From Candidatus Competibacteraceae bacterium (GTDB lineage: Bacteria; Pseudomonadota; Gammaproteobacteria; Competibacterales; Competibacteraceae), in contig SKOM01000187.1 in the NCBI GenBank assembly GCA_007120095.1, positions 1 to 21,825 of the forward strand: a stretch of 21,825 nt of DNA, written 5' to 3'. A program made the position numbers and the translations under genes. The notes beneath the pieces are model-generated. The model made no database searches. It had not been told where the DNA came from and worked only from the letters and a program-made list of their open reading frames with translations. Positions 1 to 7,249 of the stretch are shown in pieces (within the stretch, counting starts at the first letter, position 1; each line of letters opens with the position of its first letter).

Positions 1-693
1 CCGCAGCGCATGGTGTTTAAAGTACGCCGTCGTCAACGCGGCGCTGCACAATACACTCGCCAGGCCGCTCAGGGGCAGTTTCTGGAAGTGACGGAAGGCC
101 GCTGTCGGTTGCTGGTGAATCTCACCGATTATCTGGACACGGGGTTGTTTCTCGATCATCGTCCGCTGCGGCTGTGGCTGGGTGAGAATGCCCAGGGACA
201 GCGGCTGCTGAATCTGTTTTGCTATACGGGTGCAGCAACTGTCCATGCGGCGCTTGGCGGTGCGCGCCGCACTACCAGCGTGGATTTATCCAAGACCTAT
301 TTGGACTGGCTGCGGCGTAATCTGGCGCTGAATGGCTGTGATCGACCCGCCCAGCAGATGATTCAGGCCGACTGCCGCCAATGGCTGCACGACTGTCGTG
401 ATGTTTACGATCTGATTCTGCTCGATCCGCCGAGTTTTTCCAATTCTAAACGCATGCAGGGCAATCTGGATATTCAGCGTGATCATGCCGAATTGATCCG
501 AACCGCTGCGGCGCGTCTGGCACCGGACGGCTTGCTGATTTTTTCGACTAATTTAAGCCGCTTTCGCCTGGATCCCGCACTGCATGAGCAGCTACCGATC
601 GAAGATAAAACCGCATGGTCGATTCCCAAGGATTTCCAGCGCAATGCACGGATTCATCAGTGTTGGTTCATAAGGCGATCAGTGCCACAATAA
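1..693 (+). CDS. rlmL: 23S rRNA (guanine) methyltransferase RlmL/RlmKL, C-terminal part
   Basis: The reading frame is open from base 1 and ends at TAA 691-693, so this is the last 230 codons of a gene that begins upstream. The visible part is the RlmK half of the RlmKL fusion, which in gammaproteobacteria makes m7G2069 while the missing N-terminal THUMP/RlmL half makes m2G2445 in 23S rRNA. Recognisable pieces in order are EVTEGRCRLLVNLTDYLDTG, the SAM-binding loop LNLFCYTGAATVHAALGGAR, the acidic SVDLSKTYLDW strand, and the catalytic-site motif LLDPPSFSNSKRM. The end, ARIHQCWFI, matches the usual C-terminus of the family. No frameshift is seen. A stand-alone RlmK is possible because the N-terminal half lies outside the window. 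No clear terminator follows, and the next gene starts 191 bases later behind its own leader. Confidence 0.93.
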   Translation, partial: PQRMVFKVRRRQRGAAQYTRQAAQGQFLEVTEGRCRLLVNLTDYLDTGLFLDHRPLRLWLGENAQGQRLLNLFCYTGAATVHAALGGARRTTSVDLSKTYLDWLRRNLALNGCDRPAQQMIQADCRQWLHDCRDVYDLILLDPPSFSNSKRMQGNLDIQRDHAELIRTAAARLAPDGLLIFSTNLSRFRLDPALHEQLPIEDKTAWSIPKDFQRNARIHQCWFIRRSVPQ

Positions 694-766
694 TATTAGC
701 ACGGGTGCGGGCGATTCTGCGGTAACCGAGTGAAGCGAGCAGTCTGAATGACTGTCGGCCTGCAAA

Positions 767-828
767 TTATGTAACATAACTATGCTAAAACACGGCGCAT
801 GAGCCACAGTGTACCGTGCGGTTAGCAT
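767..828 (+). promoter_or_regulatory. ppdK upstream control region: palindrome and nested hairpin
   Basis: Two symmetric elements lie between rlmL and ppdK. TTATGT-A-ACATAA (767-779) is a perfect 6-bp palindrome around one base. ATGCTAA (782-788) pairs perfectly with TTAGCAT (822-828), and inside it CACGG (791-795) pairs with CCGTG (814-818), giving a two-tier hairpin. A TATGCT at 781-786 could be a -10 box but has no good -35 partner. ATGACT (748-753) with TAACAT (772-777) at 18-bp spacing is an alternative, and it would start the RNA almost exactly at the hairpin. I see the repeats directly; promoter and operator roles are inferred. Confidence 0.4.
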
Positions 829-884
829 CTTAGAGGCTGGGTTTCACACGCTCAGTTCAATCACCAGAAATCGGAGGAGTCATA

Positions 885-3647
885 ATGTCAAATCAAGCAA
901 CCCAAGCGCTGCAAGAAAATATCGCGGCCAGCCCAGTCAGATATGTTTACTTATTCAACGAAGTGGAGTCTGCAGAAACCGATGTCGGAGGAAGCTGGGA
1001 GGCGGTACGGTCTTTACTCGGAGGTAAAGGCGCTAACCTGGCGGATATGACCCGCCTTGATGTCCCGGTACCGCCCGGCTTCACCGTCACCACTGCCGCC
1101 TGTAATGCGTATCTGGCCGCCGACGAAAACTTCCCGGAAGGCATGTGGGAGGCGGAGTTGCAAGCGGTTAAAGCGATTGAAACCATGACCGGCAAAGCGT
1201 TTGGTGATCCTGATAACCCCTTGCTGGTGTCCTGTCGATCAGGGAGCAAGTTCTCGATGCCGGGCATGATGGACACCATTCTCAACATCGGCCTCAACGA
1301 CGATGTGGTGCAGGGCATGGTAAAACAAACCAATGACGAGCGCTTTGTCTATGATTTATATCGGCGCTTGATCCAGATGTTTGGTTCCGTGGTGATGGGG
1401 GTGCCCGATGAAGTCTTTGAACGGTTTATCACTGACGCCCGCGAACGCGCCGGGGTGGAAATCGACGCCGAGCTCAGCGCTCAAGACTGGATAGGGGTGA
1501 CGGCGAAATTCAAGGAGGTATTCCGCACCTACACCAACAGTGACTTCCCCTCTGACCCCTATGAACAACTGAGATTAGCCACAGAGGCCGTGTTTAAATC
1601 TTGGAATGGTCGCCGAGCCGTGGATTATCGTAACGCGGCGGGCATCGCCCATAATCTCGGCACAGCGGTCAATATCCAGACTATGGTGTTCGGCAATTTC
1701 GGCGAAGGCTCAGCGACAGGGGTTGCGATGTCACGTAACGCTTTTACCGGCGAACGCGAGCTGGAAGGCGATTTTCTGATCAACGCCCAAGGCGAGGATG
1801 TGGTCGCTGGCACCCGCATGACTCAGCCCATTAGTGATCTCAAAAATTTCATGCCGGAGATCTATAACCAGTTCGAGCAAATTGCCGCCCGCCTGGAAAA
1901 GCATTATCGCAATATGCAAGATATGGAATTCACCATTGAACGCGGTAAGTTATGGTTGTTGCAGACTCGTGATGGTAAACGCACGGCACAAGCTGAGGTA
2001 CGGATTGCCGTGGATATGGTCGAAGAAGGTCTAATCAATAAGGAAACGGCAGTAAGGCGGGTTCAGCCTTCCCAAGTGGACTTTTTCCTGCATCCACAGT
2101 TGTCGCAGGCGGCTACCGCCGAGCTCGACCCCATCGCCACGGGTATGAATGTGTCTCCCGGGGCGGCGGTCGGGATCGTTGCCTTTGACGCCGATACCGC
2201 CGAGCGCTGGGCGAAAAATGAGGGCAAAAAGGTGATCATGGTGCGCCCGGAAACCAAACCGGATGATGTCCATGGCATGCTCTCCGCCGAAGGCATTGTC
2301 ACCAGCTCCGGAGGACGCACCAGCCATGCGGCCCTCGTCGCCCGCCAGTTCGGTAAGCCGGCTGTGGTGGGCGTCAGCAATCTGGAGATCAATCTCGATG
2401 CGCGGGAAATGACCATCGGCGAGAAATTAGTCATCACCGAGGGAGAGTGGGTTTCTATCGATGGCACCCTAGGCAGAGTGTATCTCGGCAAACTCGACAC
2501 CGTGGTGCCGGATATCAAAAACCCTTATTTGCTTAAACTGCTCAGTTGGGCCGATGAAATCCGTGAGATTAATGTCTGGGCCAATGCCGATTACCCTCGC
2601 GACGCCGAACGCGCCCGCGAATATGGCGCAACCGGCATCGGTCTATGCCGCACCGAACACATGTTTTTTGAAACCGAACGCATGCCGTTTGTACAGCAGA
2701 TGATTATGGCTAAAAATGTCACCGAGCGCAACGAAGCCTTAGATAAACTACTGCCTTATCAGCGCTCTGACTTTGAGGGACTGTTCCGGGCCATGAACGG
2801 CTATCCGGTAATTATTCGCCTGATCGATCCGCCACTGCATGAATTTCTGCCCTCCTATGATGAGCTGGTGCAGGACTTAGCGGACTTGAAAGTGCAGCTC
2901 CAGCATTTCCATACCCTGAGTGAAATTGACGAAGCACTGGGCGAAATCAAGATCAAATCGAATTACCTGGAACGCGTCATGGGTCTGCGCGAATCCAATC
3001 CCATGCTGGGCATGCGCGGGGTGCGTCTCGGCATTATCATTCCTGAAATCACCAAAATGCAAGTCCGGGCTATTTTTGAAGCCGCTTGCAAGTGCAGCAA
3101 AGAAGGCGTTAAGGTTCTCCCCGAGGTGATGATCCCATTGACGTCACATGTCAACGAGCTGCGGGTACAACAAAAGGCCCTGGAGACGGTGGCCGAAGAA
3201 GTGATGGAGGAAATGGACTGCCGAGTCGCCTATAAGTTTGGCACCATGATTGAGATCCCACGCGCGGCACTGACGGCCGATGAAATCGCTGAAGTCGCCC
3301 AGTTCTTCTCATTCGGCACCAACGACCTCACACAAACCACCTTCGGCATGTCGCGTGATGATGCCGAATCCAGCTTCCTGATTGAATATCTGGGACGGCA
3401 GATCCTTGAGGACAACCCTTTTGCAACGATTGACGAAAAAGGCGTGGGGCGGCTGATGCGCATGGCGGTAGAAGATGGCCGCCGGGTACGCCCTGATCTG
3501 GAAATCGGCATCTGTGGCGAGCATGGTGGTGATCCCAAGAGCATTGATCTATGCCACCAGCTCAAATTGAACTACGTGTCGTGCTCACCGTTTCGGGTGC
3601 CCATCGCCCGCTTGGCTGCAGCCCAAGCGGTGTTAAGGGATCGCTAA
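885..3647 (+). CDS. ppdK: pyruvate, phosphate dikinase (PPDK)
   Basis: This 920-residue enzyme interconverts pyruvate + ATP + Pi and PEP + AMP + PPi in the cytoplasm. The ATP-grasp N-terminus carries LLGGKGANLADM and the VPPGFTVTT loop. The swivelling phosphohistidine domain has SSGGRTSHAALVARQFGKP with catalytic His481. The C-terminal PEP/pyruvate barrel contains GIGLCRTEHMFF, LRESNPMLGMRGVRLG, FSFGTNDLTQTTFGMSRDD and the active-site Cys877 in GICGEHGGDP. Length and motif order fit PPDK rather than PEP synthase, which is shorter and makes AMP + Pi. The start is fixed by CGGAGGAG ending a few bases before ATG 885. No PPDK regulatory kinase/phosphatase (DUF299 family) is adjacent. An unknown gene and a PPi-driven ion pump follow on the same strand, which suggests that PPi handling is the theme of the cluster. 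Confidence 0.97.
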   Translation: MSNQATQALQENIAASPVRYVYLFNEVESAETDVGGSWEAVRSLLGGKGANLADMTRLDVPVPPGFTVTTAACNAYLAADENFPEGMWEAELQAVKAIETMTGKAFGDPDNPLLVSCRSGSKFSMPGMMDTILNIGLNDDVVQGMVKQTNDERFVYDLYRRLIQMFGSVVMGVPDEVFERFITDARERAGVEIDAELSAQDWIGVTAKFKEVFRTYTNSDFPSDPYEQLRLATEAVFKSWNGRRAVDYRNAAGIAHNLGTAVNIQTMVFGNFGEGSATGVAMSRNAFTGERELEGDFLINAQGEDVVAGTRMTQPISDLKNFMPEIYNQFEQIAARLEKHYRNMQDMEFTIERGKLWLLQTRDGKRTAQAEVRIAVDMVEEGLINKETAVRRVQPSQVDFFLHPQLSQAATAELDPIATGMNVSPGAAVGIVAFDADTAERWAKNEGKKVIMVRPETKPDDVHGMLSAEGIVTSSGGRTSHAALVARQFGKPAVVGVSNLEINLDAREMTIGEKLVITEGEWVSIDGTLGRVYLGKLDTVVPDIKNPYLLKLLSWADEIREINVWANADYPRDAERAREYGATGIGLCRTEHMFFETERMPFVQQMIMAKNVTERNEALDKLLPYQRSDFEGLFRAMNGYPVIIRLIDPPLHEFLPSYDELVQDLADLKVQLQHFHTLSEIDEALGEIKIKSNYLERVMGLRESNPMLGMRGVRLGIIIPEITKMQVRAIFEAACKCSKEGVKVLPEVMIPLTSHVNELRVQQKALETVAEEVMEEMDCRVAYKFGTMIEIPRAALTADEIAEVAQFFSFGTNDLTQTTFGMSRDDAESSFLIEYLGRQILEDNPFATIDEKGVGRLMRMAVEDGRRVRPDLEIGICGEHGGDPKSIDLCHQLKLNYVSCSPFRVPIARLAAAQAVLRDR

Positions 3648-3692
3648 AAGACGGCTTGGCTGGCCCTATCCATTGACTTATGGAGAGTCCTC

Positions 3693-4478
3693 ATGAGCGA
3701 AGAAAAACATCTGTATCTGTCATTGATCCCGCAAGCATTGGTTGCTTCAATGCTCAAGCCCAAGGATTTCGGCAGTTATTACTCTGTTGGTACCTGGGCG
3801 CACATTCAAGGTGAGGCCATTTTCTTCGAGGTGGATCCGACCTTCCGCTCCGATGAATTTCCGTTTGATCTTGTCGAGGAACGCTGTGTCCGGCAACCCA
3901 ATGGAGCACCCAAACGTTCGGTGTACCTGGCTATTTACCGGGTACTGTCGCGAATTCCCGTCTCGGCGCTGGGTAATTTATACCTGGTCACCAAAGACGG
4001 AAGAACATTGGAGCTTCGCCGTGAGGACTATACGCATGCTACTGAGGATACGCTGCATCTTTACCAGGAGTTCTGTCCCATTTCCCCCATGGTAGCCAGT
4101 CTTCTAGAGCCCTATGATTTTTGTCGCTTCATCACCAACCCGGCACATCCGATCAATGTGCCGCGCATTGTGTTCTCGCAGCTACAATTGGGCGAGCTGG
4201 CCACCGATCCCGAACACGGATCAGTGGAAAATTTCCCGTACGCCAATATGGATCACATTCGCGATGTGCTTATCGAGCTTAAATATAATCGCTTCAAATC
4301 CAGCAAACTGGTGTTCAAACAAGTTCAGGAAGGTGTGATTTACCGCATGTTACAAGGCGGGTTTTATGTCGGTGACCAAACTGATTTTGCCTTTTATCGC
4401 TTCCCCACTATGGATGAATTGGAAAACAAATACCGCGACTGGTGGCGCTCAGCACAAGTAACAACCCATAACCCGTAA
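3693..4478 (+). CDS. conserved-looking protein of unknown function with two similar halves
   Basis: I do not recognise this 261-residue protein. It sits 45 bases after ppdK and 13 bases before hppA, with a TGGAGAG ribosome site before ATG 3693. It has no signal peptide, membrane helix or familiar nucleotide-binding motif, and looks soluble and rich in aromatic residues. It shows an internal duplication: V17-F26 (VASMLKPKDF) is repeated as V134-F143 (VASLLEPYDF), each followed about 15 residues later by a beta-like stretch (EAIFFEV near 41-47, PRIVFSQL near 157-164). FPFDLVEER (56-64) and FPYANMDHIRD (181-191) also line up. Two copies of one domain of about 115 residues are therefore likely. 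Position suggests a role in PPDK or pyrophosphatase function or control, but that is inference only. Confidence 0.85.
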   Translation: MSEEKHLYLSLIPQALVASMLKPKDFGSYYSVGTWAHIQGEAIFFEVDPTFRSDEFPFDLVEERCVRQPNGAPKRSVYLAIYRVLSRIPVSALGNLYLVTKDGRTLELRREDYTHATEDTLHLYQEFCPISPMVASLLEPYDFCRFITNPAHPINVPRIVFSQLQLGELATDPEHGSVENFPYANMDHIRDVLIELKYNRFKSSKLVFKQVQEGVIYRMLQGGFYVGDQTDFAFYRFPTMDELENKYRDWWRSAQVTTHNP

Positions 4479-4491
4479 CCCACACTTTCAT

Positions 4492-6702
4492 ATGATGATA
4501 ATAATGAACGAGCCTATTTTCTGGATCGCGCCGTTTTCTGCCCTTGTCGCCCTGATCTGCGCCGCGCTGTTTTTCCGCGCTATGGTGCGTGAGGATCAAG
4601 GCAGCGAGCGGATGCGCGAGATTGGCGATTATGTGCGCAACGGCGCCATGGCTTATCTGTGGCAGCAATACAAAGTCATGTTATTGGTGTTCTTGGTGCT
4701 CGCTGGGTTGTTCGCTGTACTGGCTTATCCACTGGAAGTGCAAAACCCCTGGTTACCGTTTACTTTTATCTTTGGGGGCTTTTTCTCGGCTCTAGCGGGA
4801 TATTTCGGCATGCAAACCGCTACCCGGGCCTCGACCCGTACCGCCGCCGCTGCCCGCAGTTCGCTGTCCAAAGCACTGCGGATTGCCTTTCGCAGTGGTG
4901 CGGTCATGGGTTTAGTTGTGGTGGGTCTTGGCCTGGGCAATGTCGTGGGTTGGTTTCTGGCCGCCAATTGGCTGATCCCACACGACGCTAACGGGGAAGG
5001 CATGCGCATGGTGCTCATCACCACCACCATTCTCACTTTCGGTGTCGGTGCTTCGTTGCAAGCGATGTTCGCCCGCGTCGGTGGGGGTATTTTCACTAAA
5101 GCGGCTGATGTCGGCGCGGATTTGGTAGGTAAGGTGGAAACCGGTATACCAGAAGACGATCTGCGCAACCCGGCGGTGATTGCGGATAATGTCGGGGATA
5201 ATGTCGGCGATGTGGCCGGTATGGGCGCAGACTTGTTCGAGTCATACTGTGGCTCGATTTTAGCGGCTTGCGCCCTAGGTGCGGCCGCTTATGTTTTAGA
5301 GCCGAGCTTGCAGCTCAAAGCGGTGGTGGCTCCCATAGCCATTGCCGGGGTGGGTATTTTACTCTCCATCATCGGCATCTTTCTGGTCAAAGCCGATGAT
5401 GGGGCCGATCAACATGAATTGCTTAGTTCCCTGGGGCGCGGCATCAATGTCAGCGCATTGATGATCGTCGTCGTTGCCCTGCCGGTTTTGTTCTTACTCG
5501 GTATGCCCAATTTCTGGGGTATCTGGGGCGCAGTGGTTGTCGGCGTTATCACCGGCATCGTGGTCGGGCGTTCAACGGAATATTCCACCTCTGCCAGCTA
5601 TTCGCCGACCCGCAAAATTGCCGCACAAGCCGAGGGCGGGCCGGCAACCACCATTATTGCCGGACTGGGCATCGGCATGCTGTCGACAGCCATCCCGGTA
5701 CTGGCCATTGCTGTGGGCATACTGCTGGCCTTCGCCTTGGCATCGGGCTTTGATGCCAGCGCCATCAACCTTGGTCTGTATGGCATCGCCATCGCCGCTG
5801 TCGGTATGTTGTCAACTTTGGGGATTACTCTGGCCAGCGATGCCTACGGCCCTATCGCTGATAATGCCGGTGGTAATGTGGAAATGAGCGATTTAGGGCC
5901 TGAGGTGCGGGCGCGTACCGATGCCCTGGACTCGCTTGGCAACACGACGGCCGCCACCGGCAAAGGTTTTGCCATCGGTTCAGCGGCACTGACGGCACTG
6001 GCGCTTATTGCCTCGTATATTGAGGTTATCCGCATTGAATTAATCAATTCCGGACAGATACTGCTGGCGCTGGGCAATGACATTAATGTCGCGACAGCCC
6101 AGGCCAGTCTCACCGATTTTATGGCCTTCTACAATGTCACCTTGCTCAATCCCCTGGTGCTTGTAGGCTTGTTGATCGGATCTATGGTCGTCTTCGTGTT
6201 CAGCGGACTCACCATGCAAGCTGTCGGGCGCACCGCTGTTCAAATGGTCGAGGAAGTGCGGCGGCAATTTCGTGAAACTCCCGGTATCTTGCAAAATACC
6301 GTTAAACCTGACTATGAGCGCTGTGTGGCCATCTCCACTATGGGCGCGCAACGCGAAATGATCCTGCCCGCCTTTCTGGCAGTGCTCGTGCCTGTTGCGG
6401 TCGGCATCCTGCTGGGTGTGGCTGGGGTGATTGGCCTGCTGATCGGCGGTTTAGCAACGGGATTTGCAATGGCGGTGTTCCTGTCCAACGCCGGTGGTGC
6501 CTGGGATAATGCCAAAAAATACATCGAATCCGGGCGGCACGGCGGTAAAAACTCCCGCGCCCATCGTGCTGCTGTGGTCGGTGATACCGTGGGCGATCCC
6601 TTTAAAGACACTTCCGGCCCGAGCTTGAATATTTTGATCAAGCTGATGAGTATTGTCGCCATTATCACGGCCGGCGTGACCGTATCTTACAGTCTGTTTT
6701 AA
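4492..6702 (+). CDS. hppA: membrane-bound ion-translocating pyrophosphatase, K+-dependent type
   Basis: This integral membrane protein of about 736 residues hydrolyses cytoplasmic PPi and pumps H+ and/or Na+ across the inner membrane. Many hydrophobic segments run through its length. The catalytic signature DVGADLVGKVE (206-216) is followed by the acidic NVGDNVGDVAGMGADLFESY with the membrane glutamate E250, and the C-terminal TVGDPFKDTSGPSLN is intact. In GNTTAATGKG, Ala487 and Gly490 occupy the positions that are Lys and Thr in K+-independent enzymes, so K+ dependence is expected. The pumped ion cannot be settled from these motifs. The start is uncertain: ATG 4492, 4495 and 4504 are all in frame and none has a good ribosome site, so translation may be coupled to the gene ending 13 bases upstream. 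PPi from ppdK or biosynthesis is the likely fuel. Confidence 0.96.
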   Translation: MMIIMNEPIFWIAPFSALVALICAALFFRAMVREDQGSERMREIGDYVRNGAMAYLWQQYKVMLLVFLVLAGLFAVLAYPLEVQNPWLPFTFIFGGFFSALAGYFGMQTATRASTRTAAAARSSLSKALRIAFRSGAVMGLVVVGLGLGNVVGWFLAANWLIPHDANGEGMRMVLITTTILTFGVGASLQAMFARVGGGIFTKAADVGADLVGKVETGIPEDDLRNPAVIADNVGDNVGDVAGMGADLFESYCGSILAACALGAAAYVLEPSLQLKAVVAPIAIAGVGILLSIIGIFLVKADDGADQHELLSSLGRGINVSALMIVVVALPVLFLLGMPNFWGIWGAVVVGVITGIVVGRSTEYSTSASYSPTRKIAAQAEGGPATTIIAGLGIGMLSTAIPVLAIAVGILLAFALASGFDASAINLGLYGIAIAAVGMLSTLGITLASDAYGPIADNAGGNVEMSDLGPEVRARTDALDSLGNTTAATGKGFAIGSAALTALALIASYIEVIRIELINSGQILLALGNDINVATAQASLTDFMAFYNVTLLNPLVLVGLLIGSMVVFVFSGLTMQAVGRTAVQMVEEVRRQFRETPGILQNTVKPDYERCVAISTMGAQREMILPAFLAVLVPVAVGILLGVAGVIGLLIGGLATGFAMAVFLSNAGGAWDNAKKYIESGRHGGKNSRAHRAAVVGDTVGDPFKDTSGPSLNILIKLMSIVAIITAGVTVSYSLF

Positions 6703-6723
6703 ACCGACAGGAGGGCAGTCCCC

Positions 6724-6846
6724 GTGCATATACTGAATATTCTTTTGACCAGTAGCCGCATTTTTCCACCTAATGGTGCGACCGCACATCGACAAGGCTT
6801 GCAGAGCCGTTCGTTTTACCGTAGTGTCTGGAGTGCGGGCTATTAG
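6724..6846 (+). CDS. possible 40-codon small ORF after hppA
   Basis: A GTG at 6724 opens 40 codons ending at TAG 6844-6846. A near-perfect AGGAGGG at 6709-6715 precedes it with an 8-base spacer, the best ribosome site in this stretch and only 7 bases beyond the hppA stop. The peptide starts MHILNILLTSSRIFPPNG and has a basic, serine-rich end. The first 18 residues loosely resemble the N-terminus of a GT-B glycosyltransferase, so a decayed gene fragment is one alternative and a chance ORF another. No function is assigned. Confidence 0.3.
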   Translation: MHILNILLTSSRIFPPNGATAHRQGLQSRSFYRSVWSAGY

Positions 6847-6879
6847 ACCGCTGCCAATCGCCGATCTGTGGCCTTAAGC

Positions 6880-6907
6880 TTGAAGCGGCCTGAGATTGGG
6901 TTAGAGT
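6880..6907 (+). promoter_or_regulatory. weak candidate promoter for the cold-shock gene
   Basis: TTGAAG (6880-6885) and TAGAGT (6902-6907) are 16 bases apart and each match four of six sigma-70 positions. Transcription would begin near 6914, leaving a short leader of about 23 bases. The gene has only a distant GAGG before its ATG. Sequence match alone is weak support. Confidence 0.25.
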
Positions 6908-6936
6908 GAATCCGTTTTGAGGTTTGACTGTTTACA

Positions 6937-7140
6937 ATGAGTATCGGTACTGTGAAGTGGTTCGATGAATCTAAAGGTTTTGGATTCATCGCGCCGGAAG
7001 ATGGTGGCAAAGACATTTTTGTTCACTACAGCGCAATCGACGGCAACGGCTTTCGCACCCTCGCAGAAGGCCAACGCGTAGAGTTTGAGGCCAAAGTCGG
7101 CCCCAAAGGCATGCAAGCAACCAGCGTTAAAGCAGCCTGA
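6937..7140 (+). CDS. CspA-family cold-shock RNA-binding protein
   Basis: This 67-residue protein is a single cold-shock (OB-fold) domain of the usual CspA length. It has the opening GTVKWFDESKGFGFI, RNP1 KGFGFI (13-18) and RNP2 DIFVHY (26-31), whose aromatic residues stack on single-stranded RNA or DNA. Such proteins melt mRNA structure in the cytoplasm and can act as antiterminators. Which paralogue it is (CspA, CspD, CspE) cannot be told from sequence alone. A strong intrinsic terminator follows 34 bases after the stop, so the gene is a monocistron or the last gene of its transcript. Its neighbour is typA, another factor tied to growth at low temperature in E. coli. Confidence 0.95.
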   Translation: MSIGTVKWFDESKGFGFIAPEDGGKDIFVHYSAIDGNGFRTLAEGQRVEFEAKVGPKGMQATSVKAA

Positions 7141-7174
7141 ATTGAACCCCTAATAATAATAGGCATTGCTCCCT

Positions 7175-7200
7175 GACCCGCCTTATGGCGGGTCTTTTAT
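7175..7200 (+). terminator. rho-independent terminator of the cold-shock gene
   Basis: GACCCGCC (7175-7182), loop TTAT, GGCGGGTC (7187-7194) form a perfect 8-bp GC-rich stem followed by TTTTAT. The placement just after the csp stop and just before the typA promoter makes this a confident call. Confidence 0.93.
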
Positions 7201-7212
7201 TGCAACTTCCGT

Positions 7213-7218
7213 TATAAT
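7213..7218 (+). promoter_or_regulatory. typA promoter -10 box
   Basis: A consensus TATAAT lies between the csp terminator and the typA ATG at 7250, placing the RNA start near 7225 with a leader of about 25 bases. The region 17 bases upstream falls in the terminator and gives no good -35 box, so an activator or a weak -35 would be needed. Confidence 0.5.
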
Positions 7219-7249
7219 CCGCCCTTTCCCGCCTCACTTGGCTTTGGGC

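Noticed and set aside
740..754. CAGTC-TGAAT-GACTG as a terminator for rlmL
   Set aside because: Only a 5-bp stem with no T-run; not enough to call.
6871..6892. GGCC...GGCC element as an hppA terminator
   Set aside because: Stem too short and interrupted, no T-run.
7166..7249. Longer TypA start at 7166
   Set aside because: It would translate through the csp terminator and upstream of the TATAAT; ATG 7250 gives the exact family N-terminus and a 607-residue length.
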